Positions 1 to 12,900 of a DNA stretch of 64,000 nt are shown here, piece after piece. Source of the DNA: Ifrita kowaldi (taxonomy: Eukaryota; Chordata; Aves; Passeriformes; Cinclosomatidae); assembly GCA_013398055.1 (NCBI GenBank), contig VZRS01000327.1, positions 435,625 through 499,624 on the forward strand, in the 5' to 3' direction. The translations under genes were made by a program, and so were the position numbers. The notes under the pieces were generated by a model. That model did not search any database. It was not told the DNA's origin and saw nothing but the letters and a program-made list of their open reading frames with translations. Positions within the stretch are counted from its first letter, which is position 1. Each line of letters begins with the position of its first letter.

Positions 1-374
1 TTATTTTCTTTTGGAGAATGGGTTAGATAAAGCTCTTGGGGCCTTTGTTTATTCCAGCCTTCAAGAGAGAGTTAAAAACTTGGCAAAATCAAGACTTCGG
101 CCACTTTTTTTTTTTTTTTAATAATTTGTCCAACCTTCTCTTTTCCCTGTCTGTGGGACAGTCATAATGCCATTAAAATCACATTTTAATCACTTAAAAT
201 GGTGAGAAACACTAACAGAAGTAATTAGTTTCTGAAACCTAGGATGAAATCATTCGTTTTTCCAACACAGCCTGATTCAAATCAATGATTAACCAAAGGA
301 AAAGAAAAAAATCACTAACTTTGACTCTAGTAACACTGTGATTCTTGAATGGGCTCTATGCAATGTGGGAAGCT

Positions 375-498
375 GCTCCTGCAGAGCCCTGCTGGTGTCC
401 AGGAGGCTCCTGCAGGTTAGCACAGGGATCCTGGAGGCTCCTGCAGGTTAGCACTGGGATCCTAGGGGCTCCTGCAGGTTTGCACCAGGATCCTGCTG
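375..498. repeat. 31-bp minisatellite, four units
   Basis: Four consecutive units of exactly 31 bp lie at 375-405, 406-436, 437-467 and 468-498. Each begins gctcctgcag and the last three contain a ggatcct core. The first unit is degenerate. The array sits in the ACSL6 intron about 375 bp upstream of the gate exons. Confidence 0.9.
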
Positions 499-872
499 TG
501 TGCACACAGCTGAGAGCACAAATCAGGGTCTCGGCACCTCCTGGTAGAAAGCAGTGAATAAAAATTGGATTCTCTGTTAGGGTGAGCCTCCATTCCCAGC
601 GTGAGCTGCATGGATACGATCTGCCTTCTGCCAAGGAGAGCCCTCTCCATTGCCCTGTGTGTACATCTCTGTGCTCTTTACTCCTCCTGCTAACTGAGCT
701 CCATGATGCTGTGGCTTTAACGCTTCCCTGTGTCCGCCGCTCCCTCCTCTCTTGACAATCTTTACCCTTTTGCTCCTCTGGTGCCATTTTTCTTTTTATT
801 GTTTTATGACTTTCTTGTTGTCTTCCTGTCAGTGTTTCTTTCCTTTCTGTCTCCCATGCCCTTCACCTGCAG

Positions 873-950
873 AAAGTGATCTTTCCGAGACAGGACGATG
901 TGCTCATCTCCTTCCTGCCTCTGGCTCACATGTTTGAAAGAGTTATACAG
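873..950 (+). CDS. ACSL6: ACSL6 F-gate exon (mutually exclusive exon a)
   Basis: This 26-codon exon (phase 0 at both ends) runs from KVIFPRQDDV to AHMFERVIQ. The gate residue is Phe (LISFLPLAHMFE). The acceptor is ctgcag and the donor gtaaga. The gate segment controls fatty-acid entry to the active site. Its partner exon starts only 57 bp after this one ends. Confidence 0.97.
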
Positions 951-3900
951 GTAAGAAACCTGCCTGAACTGACGAGGCCTCGTGGGGCTCCTTGTGTTTT
1001 CTTCCAGAGTCAGTGGTCTCCTACTTGTGAGGATGTACACATTTCCTATTTGCCTTTAGCACACATGTTTGAGAGAATGGTACAGGTAAGGTCGTGGTGT
1101 CAGTGGAAATCAGCTTTTTTCCACGCCAACAACAACAACAAAAAAATAAAATGAATAAAATACTAAATAACCAGTGATATCTTGTAGCACTAAAAAAGCT
1201 TGTACTCCAGAAGTGCCATGTGCGTAACACCAGAGCCATGGTCTCAGTGACATGGCTGTGAGTCCAGAGCGATGCCAGGAGAGTTTCCCAAGTTCTCCAG
1301 CTTACACTTGGCTCAGGGGTTGAAAAATAGCCCTTCAGCAATTAGCCAAACTCATTGCTCATTCAGCTCATGGCTACTACTACCTGAGCCATTTTGGGAC
1401 AGCTTTTCAAAGCACTCTAGGATGAAGTGTCATGTAAGTCAAGATAATTTCATGCCATTTTCTACATCAGCTAAAATAATTTTATTGCATAAATAACATG
1501 ATCTGCAAAAAAACCCCAACTTGGCAGACACTGAAAAAGAGGAAACTGAGATCATGCTGTAAGACACGTCATCCTCCTGACAGGGCAGCACACAGTGGGC
1601 ATTCACTGGAGCCCTGGGAATTGTGGCAGAACCAAGCACTAGCTCTTGCTAGCCCACAGAACTGACTCCAAGTCTCTTTTGGAAAAAAAAGAAGGGTGAT
1701 GATTTGTGCTGCAATTGGTGAGTTAGGCAAGTCAGGTGAGACAACCACATCAGGTCTCCTGGCCTGAGAAGCTGCAAACTTAAAATTGATCCAGTATGTG
1801 AAGATTGTATCTGGATCCAGTTGCAGCTCTGTACTTTCTCAGGGAGGCCTGTTTCAGGCTGAAAGCATACTTTTTGAGTCAGACAAGCATTTGAGTATAA
1901 ACTTCCCACTTCTTAGTAACATCTGTGCCAGAAGTAATATATTTTTTCCCTGTTAAAAACCTCACAAATTGGAAGTGAAAGCCCATGAAAGATTTGGAGA
2001 ACTACAGCACAGCCTTTCGCCACTTGCAAGGCAAGTTGGTCAGTGTGCCAGCAATACTCGGGCTAACAAGGATATAATTATTCAAAATTCATCTGATGGG
2101 GGGGCGGAAAGAAATCAGAAACATTGAAAATGCTTCATTTCACAGGATGTTGCTGTACTGAAAGGGACAGCCTGCAAAGGATGTCCAGGTTTATCCTCCC
2201 ATCTGAAACAGCTTATTAATATAAAGATTTTTTCAAAAGGGCTAAAAAGTAATTCTCAAAAGCATTCTGAACAGCAAGCACTGCATCAGTGTCCCTGGTT
2301 TTAGCCAATATGATTTATTCCTGGAATTTACAGTTAAAATCATACAGATACATTCTTTCAAGCTAAAACCTTCTAGTTGTTATTTTCAATTCCCAATGAG
2401 CACACTGGTTACATTTTCTTTTTTTTTTTTTAATTCATGTGCAGTGTAAAGCACAGATTCAGCAGTGTGATTTTCATTAAACCCACGTCACATGTGTAAA
2501 ATTCCTGTGGTTTCAGCTGATGGAGACAGTCTCTAACTGCCTGACAGAGCAGTGAGAGCAATCTGGTTAGTATTGCAGATTTTTAGGAGCAGCACAAAAA
2601 GACCTGGGTGTCTCTTAAGGAATTTTCAACTTATTTAGTTATCTGGGGAAGACAAGCCCACAAAAGGGAGCTGAAGTTTTCAGTCTACTCAGGAAGGCTG
2701 GGCTCAGCTCTGGCATCACAGGCGCTTGCTGAGGACGCTTTTTCCTCCATGCACTGTAAAACCATGGAAGAAGTGCTGGTCTCCAAGTGTTCTTCATTGA
2801 CCCAGTCTGTGATGGGTCCTTGGCAGGGTTACTGGTAACCAGTAACCAGCCGCCAGTTGGCTCATGGCCAGCAGCCCCCCTGCCCCATCCTGCATATCGA
2901 GCTCCATTCTGATCTGATTAAAACATCCTGCTTTCTTTTCAAGTACAAGACTTCTGGATTTGTAGTTTTCATACAAGTCAAGCACCTTTTATGATGTGGG
3001 CTTCTATTTCTGGGATACAGGATCAGGCACTGTATTGCTAACGTAGTTTATATTGTTGTATTTAAACAAAACTAAAGTATTAACATCTAAAAATCGACTG
3101 CTGCTCCATGTTTTATTATGTTTCTTACTTTGCATTTCTGTATTGACAATAGGTCCTCATGCTGTGAGCTGCTGTGGGAGGGCTGGGCTTTAGGAAAGTT
3201 CTGATCCATAACTGGGACTTCTCCATCCCCATATGCAGAGGATGAAGGGAAAACCCTTCCAAAAACTTTGATTCCTTGTTCTTCCAGAACTAGTGGCAAA
3301 TTTGGTGGATGCTGAATTGCCAGTACTGAAAAGTGCCCAGAACTATCTGGATATTTCTATTCAGAGCAAAATTTATTGTTACTTCTATATGTATTTCCAA
3401 AGTCCCATTTTTGCCATATTGGAGAGTAGAAATTCAGGAAAGGTGCTTCTGCGCTTGGGAGGGATGCTTTGGTGTGGGAATTGGAAGCAAAGGGGTTACA
3501 CGTGTTTCTCTTTCTCTCCATCAGTCTGTAGTATACTGCCACGGAGGGCGAATTGGCTTCTTCCAAGGAGATATTCGCCTCCTGTCTGACGATATGAAGG
3601 CACTGCGGCCAACCATCTTCCCTGTTGTGCCTCGGCTGTTGAACAGAATGTATGACAAGGTGAGTTCCATTTTAATTTTACTCTTTTTGGAACAATGGAG
3701 TTTATGTCCCTTCAGTACTCAATGTGGAAGAATTCCCTTAGTCATGGAGATTTCTCAAGCAGATTACACTATTTCTGCCTTGCTGCAGACACATTCTCAC
3801 CCTGTGTAACCGATACAGCTCCCCCAGTGTGTAAGTCTGTATTATGACTTACACAGACTCCATACACAGCTATCTTGTGTGAATATAAAATCTCTCTGTA

Positions 3901-6900
3901 TTAGCCTCCTACGCTGTTCTCACTAAGCTTACCAGTGACACTTCTAGAGAAAAGGGATTTTTTCATCACAGAAACATCAGTCAAACCTGGCTGAACAAGG
4001 ACCTTTTGTGCCCTTCAACCAGGTTTGAAACTCGAATCTCTCATTTCAGTGGCAACAACAGCTGAAAATCAGGAATTTCAAAATGTGTTTGAGGATTTAG
4101 GCAGTGTAAATGTGACAGTGGCTTTTGGATTTAGAAATCTTTAAAACTAAGGTAAAGGTATTGCAAGGTATTTAAGACAGGCACGTCTGGTCATCATGTT
4201 AAATCTGTTTGACCAGCTGGGAATATTTATTCCTCAGAAGACTTATCCGCTAAAGACAAGCTTAAGCACAAGCTACTGATTTAATTTTTCCCCAAGGTCA
4301 GGGATTCTGTGCTTCATTAGAGAGACAGGCACTGGGGGTTCCTCATTTGTTGAGGTGGAGTTTGTGCTGGTGCCTGATTAAGCTCAGGTAAATGCAGACC
4401 CCATCCCCACATCAGCCACCACTTATACCTGTTCATGTTGCTCATTCCCTGTTGCTCGGGTTGCATGAACTTCACTGAACCCTATCACAGAAACTATACA
4501 GTAAGAGCAGCCCTATCAACCTAGTCGAAGCCTGCACAACCATCCTCTCTTTTCCCCGCAAAGGAACCACATGTACAATAGTGAATGGAGCAAAACACAC
4601 CATTCCTTTTTCCCCCACTAATAAACCCCGGTGTAGCCTTGTTTACCTGTGCAGCAAATGTAACTGCAGCCACCTGGCTGGGTGGGTGTCATGGGGAGAA
4701 CAGGTGTTGATGTGCTCTCTGTCCTGTGTGACACCTCGTCTGCCATCCTGTGCTCCCACAGATCTTCAGCCAGGCTGACACCTCCCTCAAGCGCTGGATC
4801 CTGGAATTTGCTGCAAGACGGAAAAAGGTTGAAGTTCGAAACGGCATCATTAGAAATGACAGTTTGTGGGATAAACTTTTCTTTAATAAAATACAGGTAA
4901 GATTTAAGAAGTGAGTCTGAAGTCAAAGAACTCTTGTTTCTTCTAGCAGTGACTGGTTTTCTGACAAGGGAGTTTCAGACAGTAGGAAAAATTTCTTCAT
5001 GGATAGGGTTGTCAAGCATTGGAACTGGCTGCCCAAGGCAGTGATGGAGTTACCACAGCTGAAAGTGTTAAAAAAAAGTGTGGATGTGGCACTTGAGGAC
5101 ATGGTTTAGTGGTGAAGATGGTGCTGGTGCTGGGCTGATGTTTGGGCTTGATGATCTTAGAGGTCTTTTCCAGCCTTTACAATTCTATGATTCTATGATT
5201 CCTTAAAGTTAGTGTGGTCCACTTGCGTGATGATGAACTGGGGGCAATCACTACTCACTAGTGAAGAACAGACTAGAAAATGGAATAGAAAAAGGGAACT
5301 GAGCACAGTTTGTTGCGCTGTGAAGTTTTGCCTTTTTTTTTTTTTAATAAATATATATATATATTTTAAACACCATGCATAATGTCAAAATTTCAATTCA
5401 CTCAGGATAACTTTTCAGAGGGAAACGGTGAAATACAAGGCAGGCTAAGATGACATTTGCCGCATCCCTCTTCAGCAGCACCAAGAAATCACTACTTTAT
5501 GGAATAGTGCCAAAAATTTTTTGCAACTCTCAGATAGGAACTGTGCCCCTGTGGGGGAGGAAAGGATTGTACCAAACCTACTCCAGGGATGAAATTCAGG
5601 AAGGAGGTCATGAAGAGGAGTCACTGATCAAAGAGATGCTGCTCCAAAGTTTTCTGCAAAATCTTGGCAGATAGGATTGGATTTAGGGTTGGGTTTCAGT
5701 TGGGCATATTCAAACCTGCTTCTCCTCCTAGGGAAAGAAGAATAAGGTTGTAAAGAAAAATGCACACATGAATCATGGTTTAGCAACCATGAGGAAAGAA
5801 ATCAGAATGCCCTCCTGTTTGCCACACATCTCAGTAAAGAAAGAGATTAAATTGGCTTTAAACCAGTTTTTTTGGGCTCTGTACTACTCCAGGAGGCTCT
5901 GATTACTTCATTTTTTTAATCGGATGACTTATCTGGAGACATGCCACTTTATTTTTAACTAAAGAAACTGACTGTACTTGTGGTCTGTGGATTAGTTGTC
6001 CTCAGTGTGCAAAGATAGCAGAGTTCACCCAGCCAGGAGCGAGCCAGGCTGCATATTGATGCAAGGGCTGGCGAGACGGGCAGACTTAGTCAGCAGTTGT
6101 TTTCTTTTGTGCTGGGTTTTCTTTTTTACTTTTAGAATAAAGAAAAGGAAATGAAGGGGGAGGAGAAAGAAGTAAAATGGGACACAGGAATTGATGTAAT
6201 ACCCTCCAGAAATATTTGAAGGTCATCTGCCTTAAAAAAGGGACGACATTATTTTAGAGGGCCTGGGAGGCAATTCATTAAAACCAACGACGTGTAAATA
6301 AGCAAAGAAAACTGGATGGGGGAAGAGTCTGTTTTTCCCAGCAGTTCCCAGAGCCAGGTCTGCAGCCTGCCCAGGCAGAGCAGTTGCAGGAGCCGAGGCT
6401 GAGCAGCTTGTCCTGCCAGGGACATGGGCACTCTGGTCTCTGTACGCTGAATGGGGTTTTACTCCTCAGGAAAGCTTCAGAGCTAGTTTGTATTTCCATA
6501 CATGGCCACATCACAGAACCACAGAATGGTTTGGGTTTGAAGAGTCCTTGAAGATCATCTAATTCTAGCCCTTGCCATGGGCAGGAAATCCTGCACATCT
6601 ATCCTAGAGAGAGCATTTTGTGCAAGTTCTGTGTAAGCAATGCTCATGGTTTTGCCATCTGTAGTAGTTTCTGATGCTTTCTTTTGTTTCCTCCTGCCAC
6701 CAAACAGGCAAGTCTTGGGGGGTGCGTCCGCATGATAGTAACAGGCGCTGCCCCAGCGTCCCCCACTGTCCTGGGCTTCCTCCGTGCGGCCCTCGGATGC
6801 CAGGTGGGTTGGTGTGACTGTTCAGGGATGTTCATCCACTGCTAGCAAGAGAACACATAGTGTTTAAGAAAGGAGATGGGTTAGACCCTCAGAACTGCAT

Positions 6901-9900
6901 TTAGGACAGCTGTACCAGGATGGATCCAACAGCAGGGCTTAGGGCAGCCATGGAGTCCTGGTACACCCAGAGCTCAGTGGGGTGGGAACAGCCCTGGGAT
7001 GGCAGTAACGGGCAAGAGATGTTTTCATTCTGGGCATCTCCCAAAAAAACCCCATAGGCTCATCCCACCCACCTCTCAGCACCAAACTGAGTATGTGCAA
7101 TTAAATGCGTTTGTGAAAGTGCTGGGTACTTCATTACACAAGTTTTATTCTATATATAAATGGAGAGAGCTAATCTTCAGATGTCAGCCTAACCTATTTA
7201 AGATGTCCACTGCGTTATTTCTCTGTGATTAGGAAGCCCAGGACAACTAAAAGATCTCATTTGAGAGCCTAAAATTAGTCAGGGAAAAAATAAAAAGGGT
7301 AGATTTTCAAAATGTCCCACAAAAATACCATTTTTTCCCACTAATAAGTCCCTCTCATAGTGTAGCATGTGTCTTGACTCAAAGGCTAAGTGCTCAACTC
7401 ATCTTCTCCCTATTTTCAAAGTTATACAGCCATGGTCTTTCCTAGTCATGTAAATGGAATTTTGTTCACAGTAGGAGCCAGGGACAGTGTCCCCGTGGCA
7501 AATGGGCACCCACACATTGCAGCTGCAGGCTCAGCTCACAGGACTGTGCAACAGAGGGCAATGCTTGGGATTTCAGTTTTTAATAATGAGATCTTTTATG
7601 ATCTTTTAAAGATACCTGTCTCTTTGTCAGGTTTATGAAGGCTATGGCCAAACAGAATGCACAGCTGGATGCACCTTTACAACTCCAGGTGACTGGACAT
7701 CAGGTAATGATTTTCTTCCACCATTTGAAGAAATAAAAGAAATGCACATTCCTTTAGGAAATTCTAGACTGTAACATCAAGGGCAGGTTGGATGGTGCTT
7801 GGAGAAACCTGATCTAGTGGAAGGTGTTCCTGCCCATGGCAGGGGGTTGGAATGAGATGAGCTTTGAAGGTCCCTTCCAGCCCAAACCGCTCTATGCTAT
7901 TTCAAAATAGGTTTTATATCCGAAGAGGAGGTGTTGGTATTTAGTTTCAATAGTGCAAAATCTTAATTAAGGAAATAATTTCTATGGACACAGCTCCTGC
8001 AAGAACATCCAGTGTATCTACAACTATGCAAGTAACTAATGACAAAATGCTAATTATTGTTTATAGGAGAGATGACAAGTGACTTGATAACTTTGATTTC
8101 CAGGTCATGTAGGAGCCCCTTTGCCCTGTAACTTAATCAGATTGGAGGATGTGGAAGAACTGAATTATTTTGCTTCCAAAGGAGAAGGAGAGGTAGCAAA
8201 TCGCATTTTTGTATCAAATTCTCACTAGGTAACACTGTATGAAGTAGTTATATAATTATAGAAGCATTTTACCTGTGTAGGGTGCATGGTTGCTGATGTG
8301 TTACATAGTGCAATCAGGAAAGGAAAATGGCAGTTTAACAGTAGAGCAGCAAAGAATTAATGAAAAAGGAGCTGTGGCAGTACTTCCAGCCTGATTCCTT
8401 GAACTGCTAAGACTGACTTAATTAGTTCAGCTAAGAAGAGCTGAATTGCTGTGATTTCTACATTGCTGTCATTTCTACACTACCCAAAAATTAAACTTAT
8501 TGAAATAACTTTGTTATTTTTAACTGCAAATGGAATGCAAATCAACTTCAAGCAAATCAGTTTTGCAAACCCTACTTCATATTTCCATTAGCTTGAAAAA
8601 AAATCCATAGATAGTTTAATAACCGAATCTATTTTAGTTTTATGGAGCACAGTCATTAAAATATTTCAAATTTTGTGAGTTACTACTTAACTTGTATTTA
8701 TAGCAGAACAAGTAAATAATTCATCATCACCCCTGGCTGTTTTGCAGATCTGTGTGAAAGGACCCAATGTGTTCAAAGGTTACTTGAAAGATGAAGAGAG
8801 GACAGCTGAGGCACTGGACCAGGAGGGCTGGCTTCACACAGGAGACATTGGAAAATGGTTACCTGTGCGTACTGGACACACACAGAGTTCTTACTGCAAT
8901 TGTATTATCCCATGCAAATTTTCAAGGACTGAACTTAGGTTTCCAAGCAGGTCTATCTGTACACAGGATTAAGTTTATATTTGGCAGAATAAGCTCGATA
9001 TGTCAGTGAAGCATTTGAAAGCACAACAGGCAATCGAAAGCTCTGTTAAAGACAGACTGCTTGCTGAGTTTCTGTGGTTAAATAACTTCTCTGGGAATTC
9101 TCATTTCTTTCTCCTAACAGAATGGGACCCTTAAAATTATTGATCGGAAAAAGCATATATTTAAACTTGCTCAGGGAGAATATATTGCACCGGAGAAGAT
9201 AGAGAATATCTACATCCGCAGTGACCCTGTTGCTCAGATCTATGTCCATGGAGACAGCCTGCAGGTACAAACCAAGTTTTCAGAAAATCTTACTTTACTC
9301 TTTGTAGTTAGAAGACAGATAGCTGGGCATGAATAAAGGGAAAATGAGAGTGGATCACGCCACATTGTCTCCCTCCTGCTTTGGAGCTGGCTGCCAGGCA
9401 GGCAGGAACTGAGCTGCTTGTGTGACCCTCACCAGCTTAAAGAATGCTGTGGCCAAAGATGAAGCCTTTAAGTTGACTTTGGTGTCACTCTTTGGGTTTC
9501 CAGTGCTGTCCTTTGCCACCATGCCTGTGGTAAGCTAGGCAAAGGCAAAGCCACTGCTGCCCCCCAACACTGCCTGCCCATTCTGACATCTTCTTCTGTT
9601 AATTTGCACATTTATACACACACCTACAGCTTCTGAAACCATGGCAATTCATCCTCTGCATTCAAGGCTTACAAGCATGAGCCTTCCTTTGGCATGAGAG
9701 TTTGCCTGGGATGTGCAGGGCCATGTGAGTTATTAATGTCCAAGAGAACACAAACCCAAACAAGGGTATTAAAACTGCTGGTAAATGCAGAGTCACAGAA
9801 AACATTTATCTGAGAAAAAGGCACAGACATCAGAATGTACTTCATGATGATATGTTAGCAAATTATTGATATAATTAAACAAGAAGTGGTAAACATGCAG

Positions 9901-12900
9901 AAATTCAGCTGACTTGTGTATTCACTTCAGTGTAGAGCCTGGAATGTGGTTCAGCTTTCGCCTGCAACTCTCCTTCTCCTTTACCTACAGGCCTTCCTGG
10001 TGGGAATTGTGGTGCCTGATGCCGAAGTTATGCCAGGTTGGGCGAAGAAAAGAGGGTTTGAAGGAACATATGCAGAGCTCTGTAAAAATAAGGTTTGTAT
10101 CTGCAGTACAGACTTTTTTGTTGTTGTTGTTGTTTGCGGTAGCATTATGTATGCACAATACTGTGTCTAGGAATGATGATCTCAGTGACAAGAATTATTT
10201 CCTCACTGAACATTCAGCAGGGTTGACCTGGATCCAGTGATGTGTGTTGACTGGTGGTACAGACCTCTGCCAGCTCTGGTGTGGGGGGGCCAAGAGTCTG
10301 TCTTGCAGAGAACAACAGTACAGCAGGAGGAGAAGTTGTGTTTGCTTAGATTTCTTAAATAAGACAACTAAATAAGACTTATCACTGGTCTTCTCTGTGG
10401 TGACCAGCAGCAGGACCAGAGGGAAGGACCTAAAGTTGTGTCAGAGGAGGTTTAGGTTGGATGTTAGGAAAAGGTTTTTCCCAGAGAGGATGGTTGGGCA
10501 CTGGAACAGGCTCCCAAGGGGACTGGTCACAGCACCAAGTCTGACAGAGCTCAAGGAGCATTTGGACGACACTCTAGGGCACATGGTATGACTCTTGGGA
10601 CTGTTCTATGCAAGGCCGGGAGTTGGATTTCATGATCCTTGTGGGCCTCTTCCAGCTCAGGACATTCTATGATTCTATGAAAAGGACCCCAGCCTTAAAC
10701 ACGTGCTCTCTAATGCTGAGGAACTGCGTTGGATCACATCAGTGAATACTGATGCCACTGACCCAACCCACTGGAGTCTGTGAGCAGTGATTCTGCATTG
10801 AAGTCTGGCAGATGGCTGAAGGATTGTAAATTTAACAGCTAGGCCACATAGCTGGTTTGAAAACAGAACCTTACTTTTCATACCAAGGGGACGCTTAACA
10901 TCACCACACTCAAGTTTAATGTTTATACACTTTAATAGAATTTTGCTAATTATGTATTAACTGTTAGTAAGGCACTTGAACTTTACTCAGAAATATGTTT
11001 TGGTGAACAGTGAGCATTAATTGAATGTAAGGTTGACTGTGGTAGTTCATGAGGAATTTCTGTGTTTTAACGCAGGAACTGCAGCAAGCGATAATGGAAG
11101 ACTTGGTACGGTTAGGGAAGGAGAGTGGACTTCACTCTTTTGAGCAGGTAAAATGAAACACATCATTCAGTGTGGTCAGACAGGCAATTTGTCTGTATAG
11201 AAGAGGGATTTGTCAGCATATATTATGTTACTACAAATCTTTGTTGCAGCTGTACATGATGTTTTTGGAAAGAGCTTTATTGCTGGGAAGTTGTATTTAT
11301 TCCTTTGGAAAAATGTATTTGCTGTGATTCTGCTTCCCACCCATGCTTGAAATTTGAATTAAATTTAGTGAAAGTTTTGGGTTCAGAGGTCAAAATCTAA
11401 ACTGGGGACATGGATAATCTCCAGACTGACAACCAGAGGTCAAGATAAACATCTGTAGGAGTCTGATTTTTCTGACACTGAAAGCTCTGTTAGAAATTGG
11501 GTCACTAATTACTGTGCTTATACCTGACCTCGAAATGCTGCTGGTTTCTTTATTTTCAGTCTGGGCACTAATTCTTTCCTGGTGCTTGTGTAAATATTTC
11601 TGCAATAGAGCCACAAACAGTTCAGAAGGAGAGATCTGAAATCAACCATGGATTGCATAGCATTAAAAACACTGAAAAATTATCCACCCCATTTTAAAAT
11701 GTCAAATGCTTGTTTCTGTTAAAAAAAAAAGAACATCTTATTCATTACATATAATTAGCATAATTTTGCTTTTGTTTAGACTATTTCTGGGTGATTATTC
11801 TAATGAGTAATTCACCATATCGGAATGGAGCAGAAGCATCATTAAACATAACCCTATTATTCTTAATTTCTCAGTTGCCTATGCAAATGAAATGATAGCA
11901 AAAAGAAATTTATTTAAAAATAATTCAATACAAAGCATAGTTTTTAATGCACATAATCGTCTGTGCTACTAAGTCTTGTTTGCCTCTGCCATGGTTTTCA
12001 CAGTATGAAATATCCTCGAGTAATCGATTCTACCAGCAGTTTTCAATTAATAAAGTATAAAGTAGTGAGGAAAGCCTTGTCATCTTTCTAAAAATTAGAA
12101 TAAAATAAAAATAGAATAGAATAAAAACTACATGATACAGTTTTCAAAACTAAAGGGCTTCAAAACTTCATCTCTGTTGCAATATGTAATCTTAAAACCA
12201 AACTTTGAGTCAGATACTGTGGCTGATGTTCCCGTGGGATGGGACCCCCTGTTTATGGGGATACTCTTTATCATCCCCATCCTTGTCTGCAGCTTGAATC
12301 TCTGTCTTGGGAATGACAAGTCTGGCTTCTACAACCATCAGCTTCCAGGCCCTGAAAACCAGTGCAGCAAATGGGGGAGCATTAATAGCACGAACACTGA
12401 TTTATAAAGGATGTCATGGGGGGAGGACCTGGACCACGATGCTTGCAGAGAAAGATGAATCACATATCTAAAGGAATAGAAAATGGATTTTCAGCCTATA
12501 CTCCTGGAACTCCCAGCCGAACAAACTGCAAAGCAGTCTGGCTTGGGGAATCACAAAAGCAGCAGATGGCTTGGGAATTTTGTCTTAAATCGGTGGACTC
12601 TGACCAGTCACGCAGCAGTTTTCTGCTTTCTCCCACACCAGCATGGGAAGGAAAAGCTTGCTCCCATCTGTGCTGCCAGGCTCCCTGCTGTGCTCAGAGC
12701 CACTGCCTCGAACAAGGGCAGCCTTGTGAAATGCCTTTTTCACAGGCTAAAAGATTTGTATCGTTTTTATTAGCTAAAATTCTTCCCCAAAGATGATCGT
12801 CATGTACTCGCTTTGTGCTTGCAAAGCTTCACAATAATTTTGCAAGATTGAATCAGTGCTGTTTACTTCTGCAGTGGTGTTAAGGTGAGGTTTCCTAGCA

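Noticed and set aside
10397..10591. 64-codon frame VRKRFFPERMVGHWNRLP...
   Set aside because: It is a translation of the CR1 tail, a frequent false exon in bird genomes.
12416..12796. 126-codon frame in the last ACSL6 intron
   Set aside because: Between two well-defined ACSL6 exons, with no recognisable domain and a second overlapping frame of similar length.
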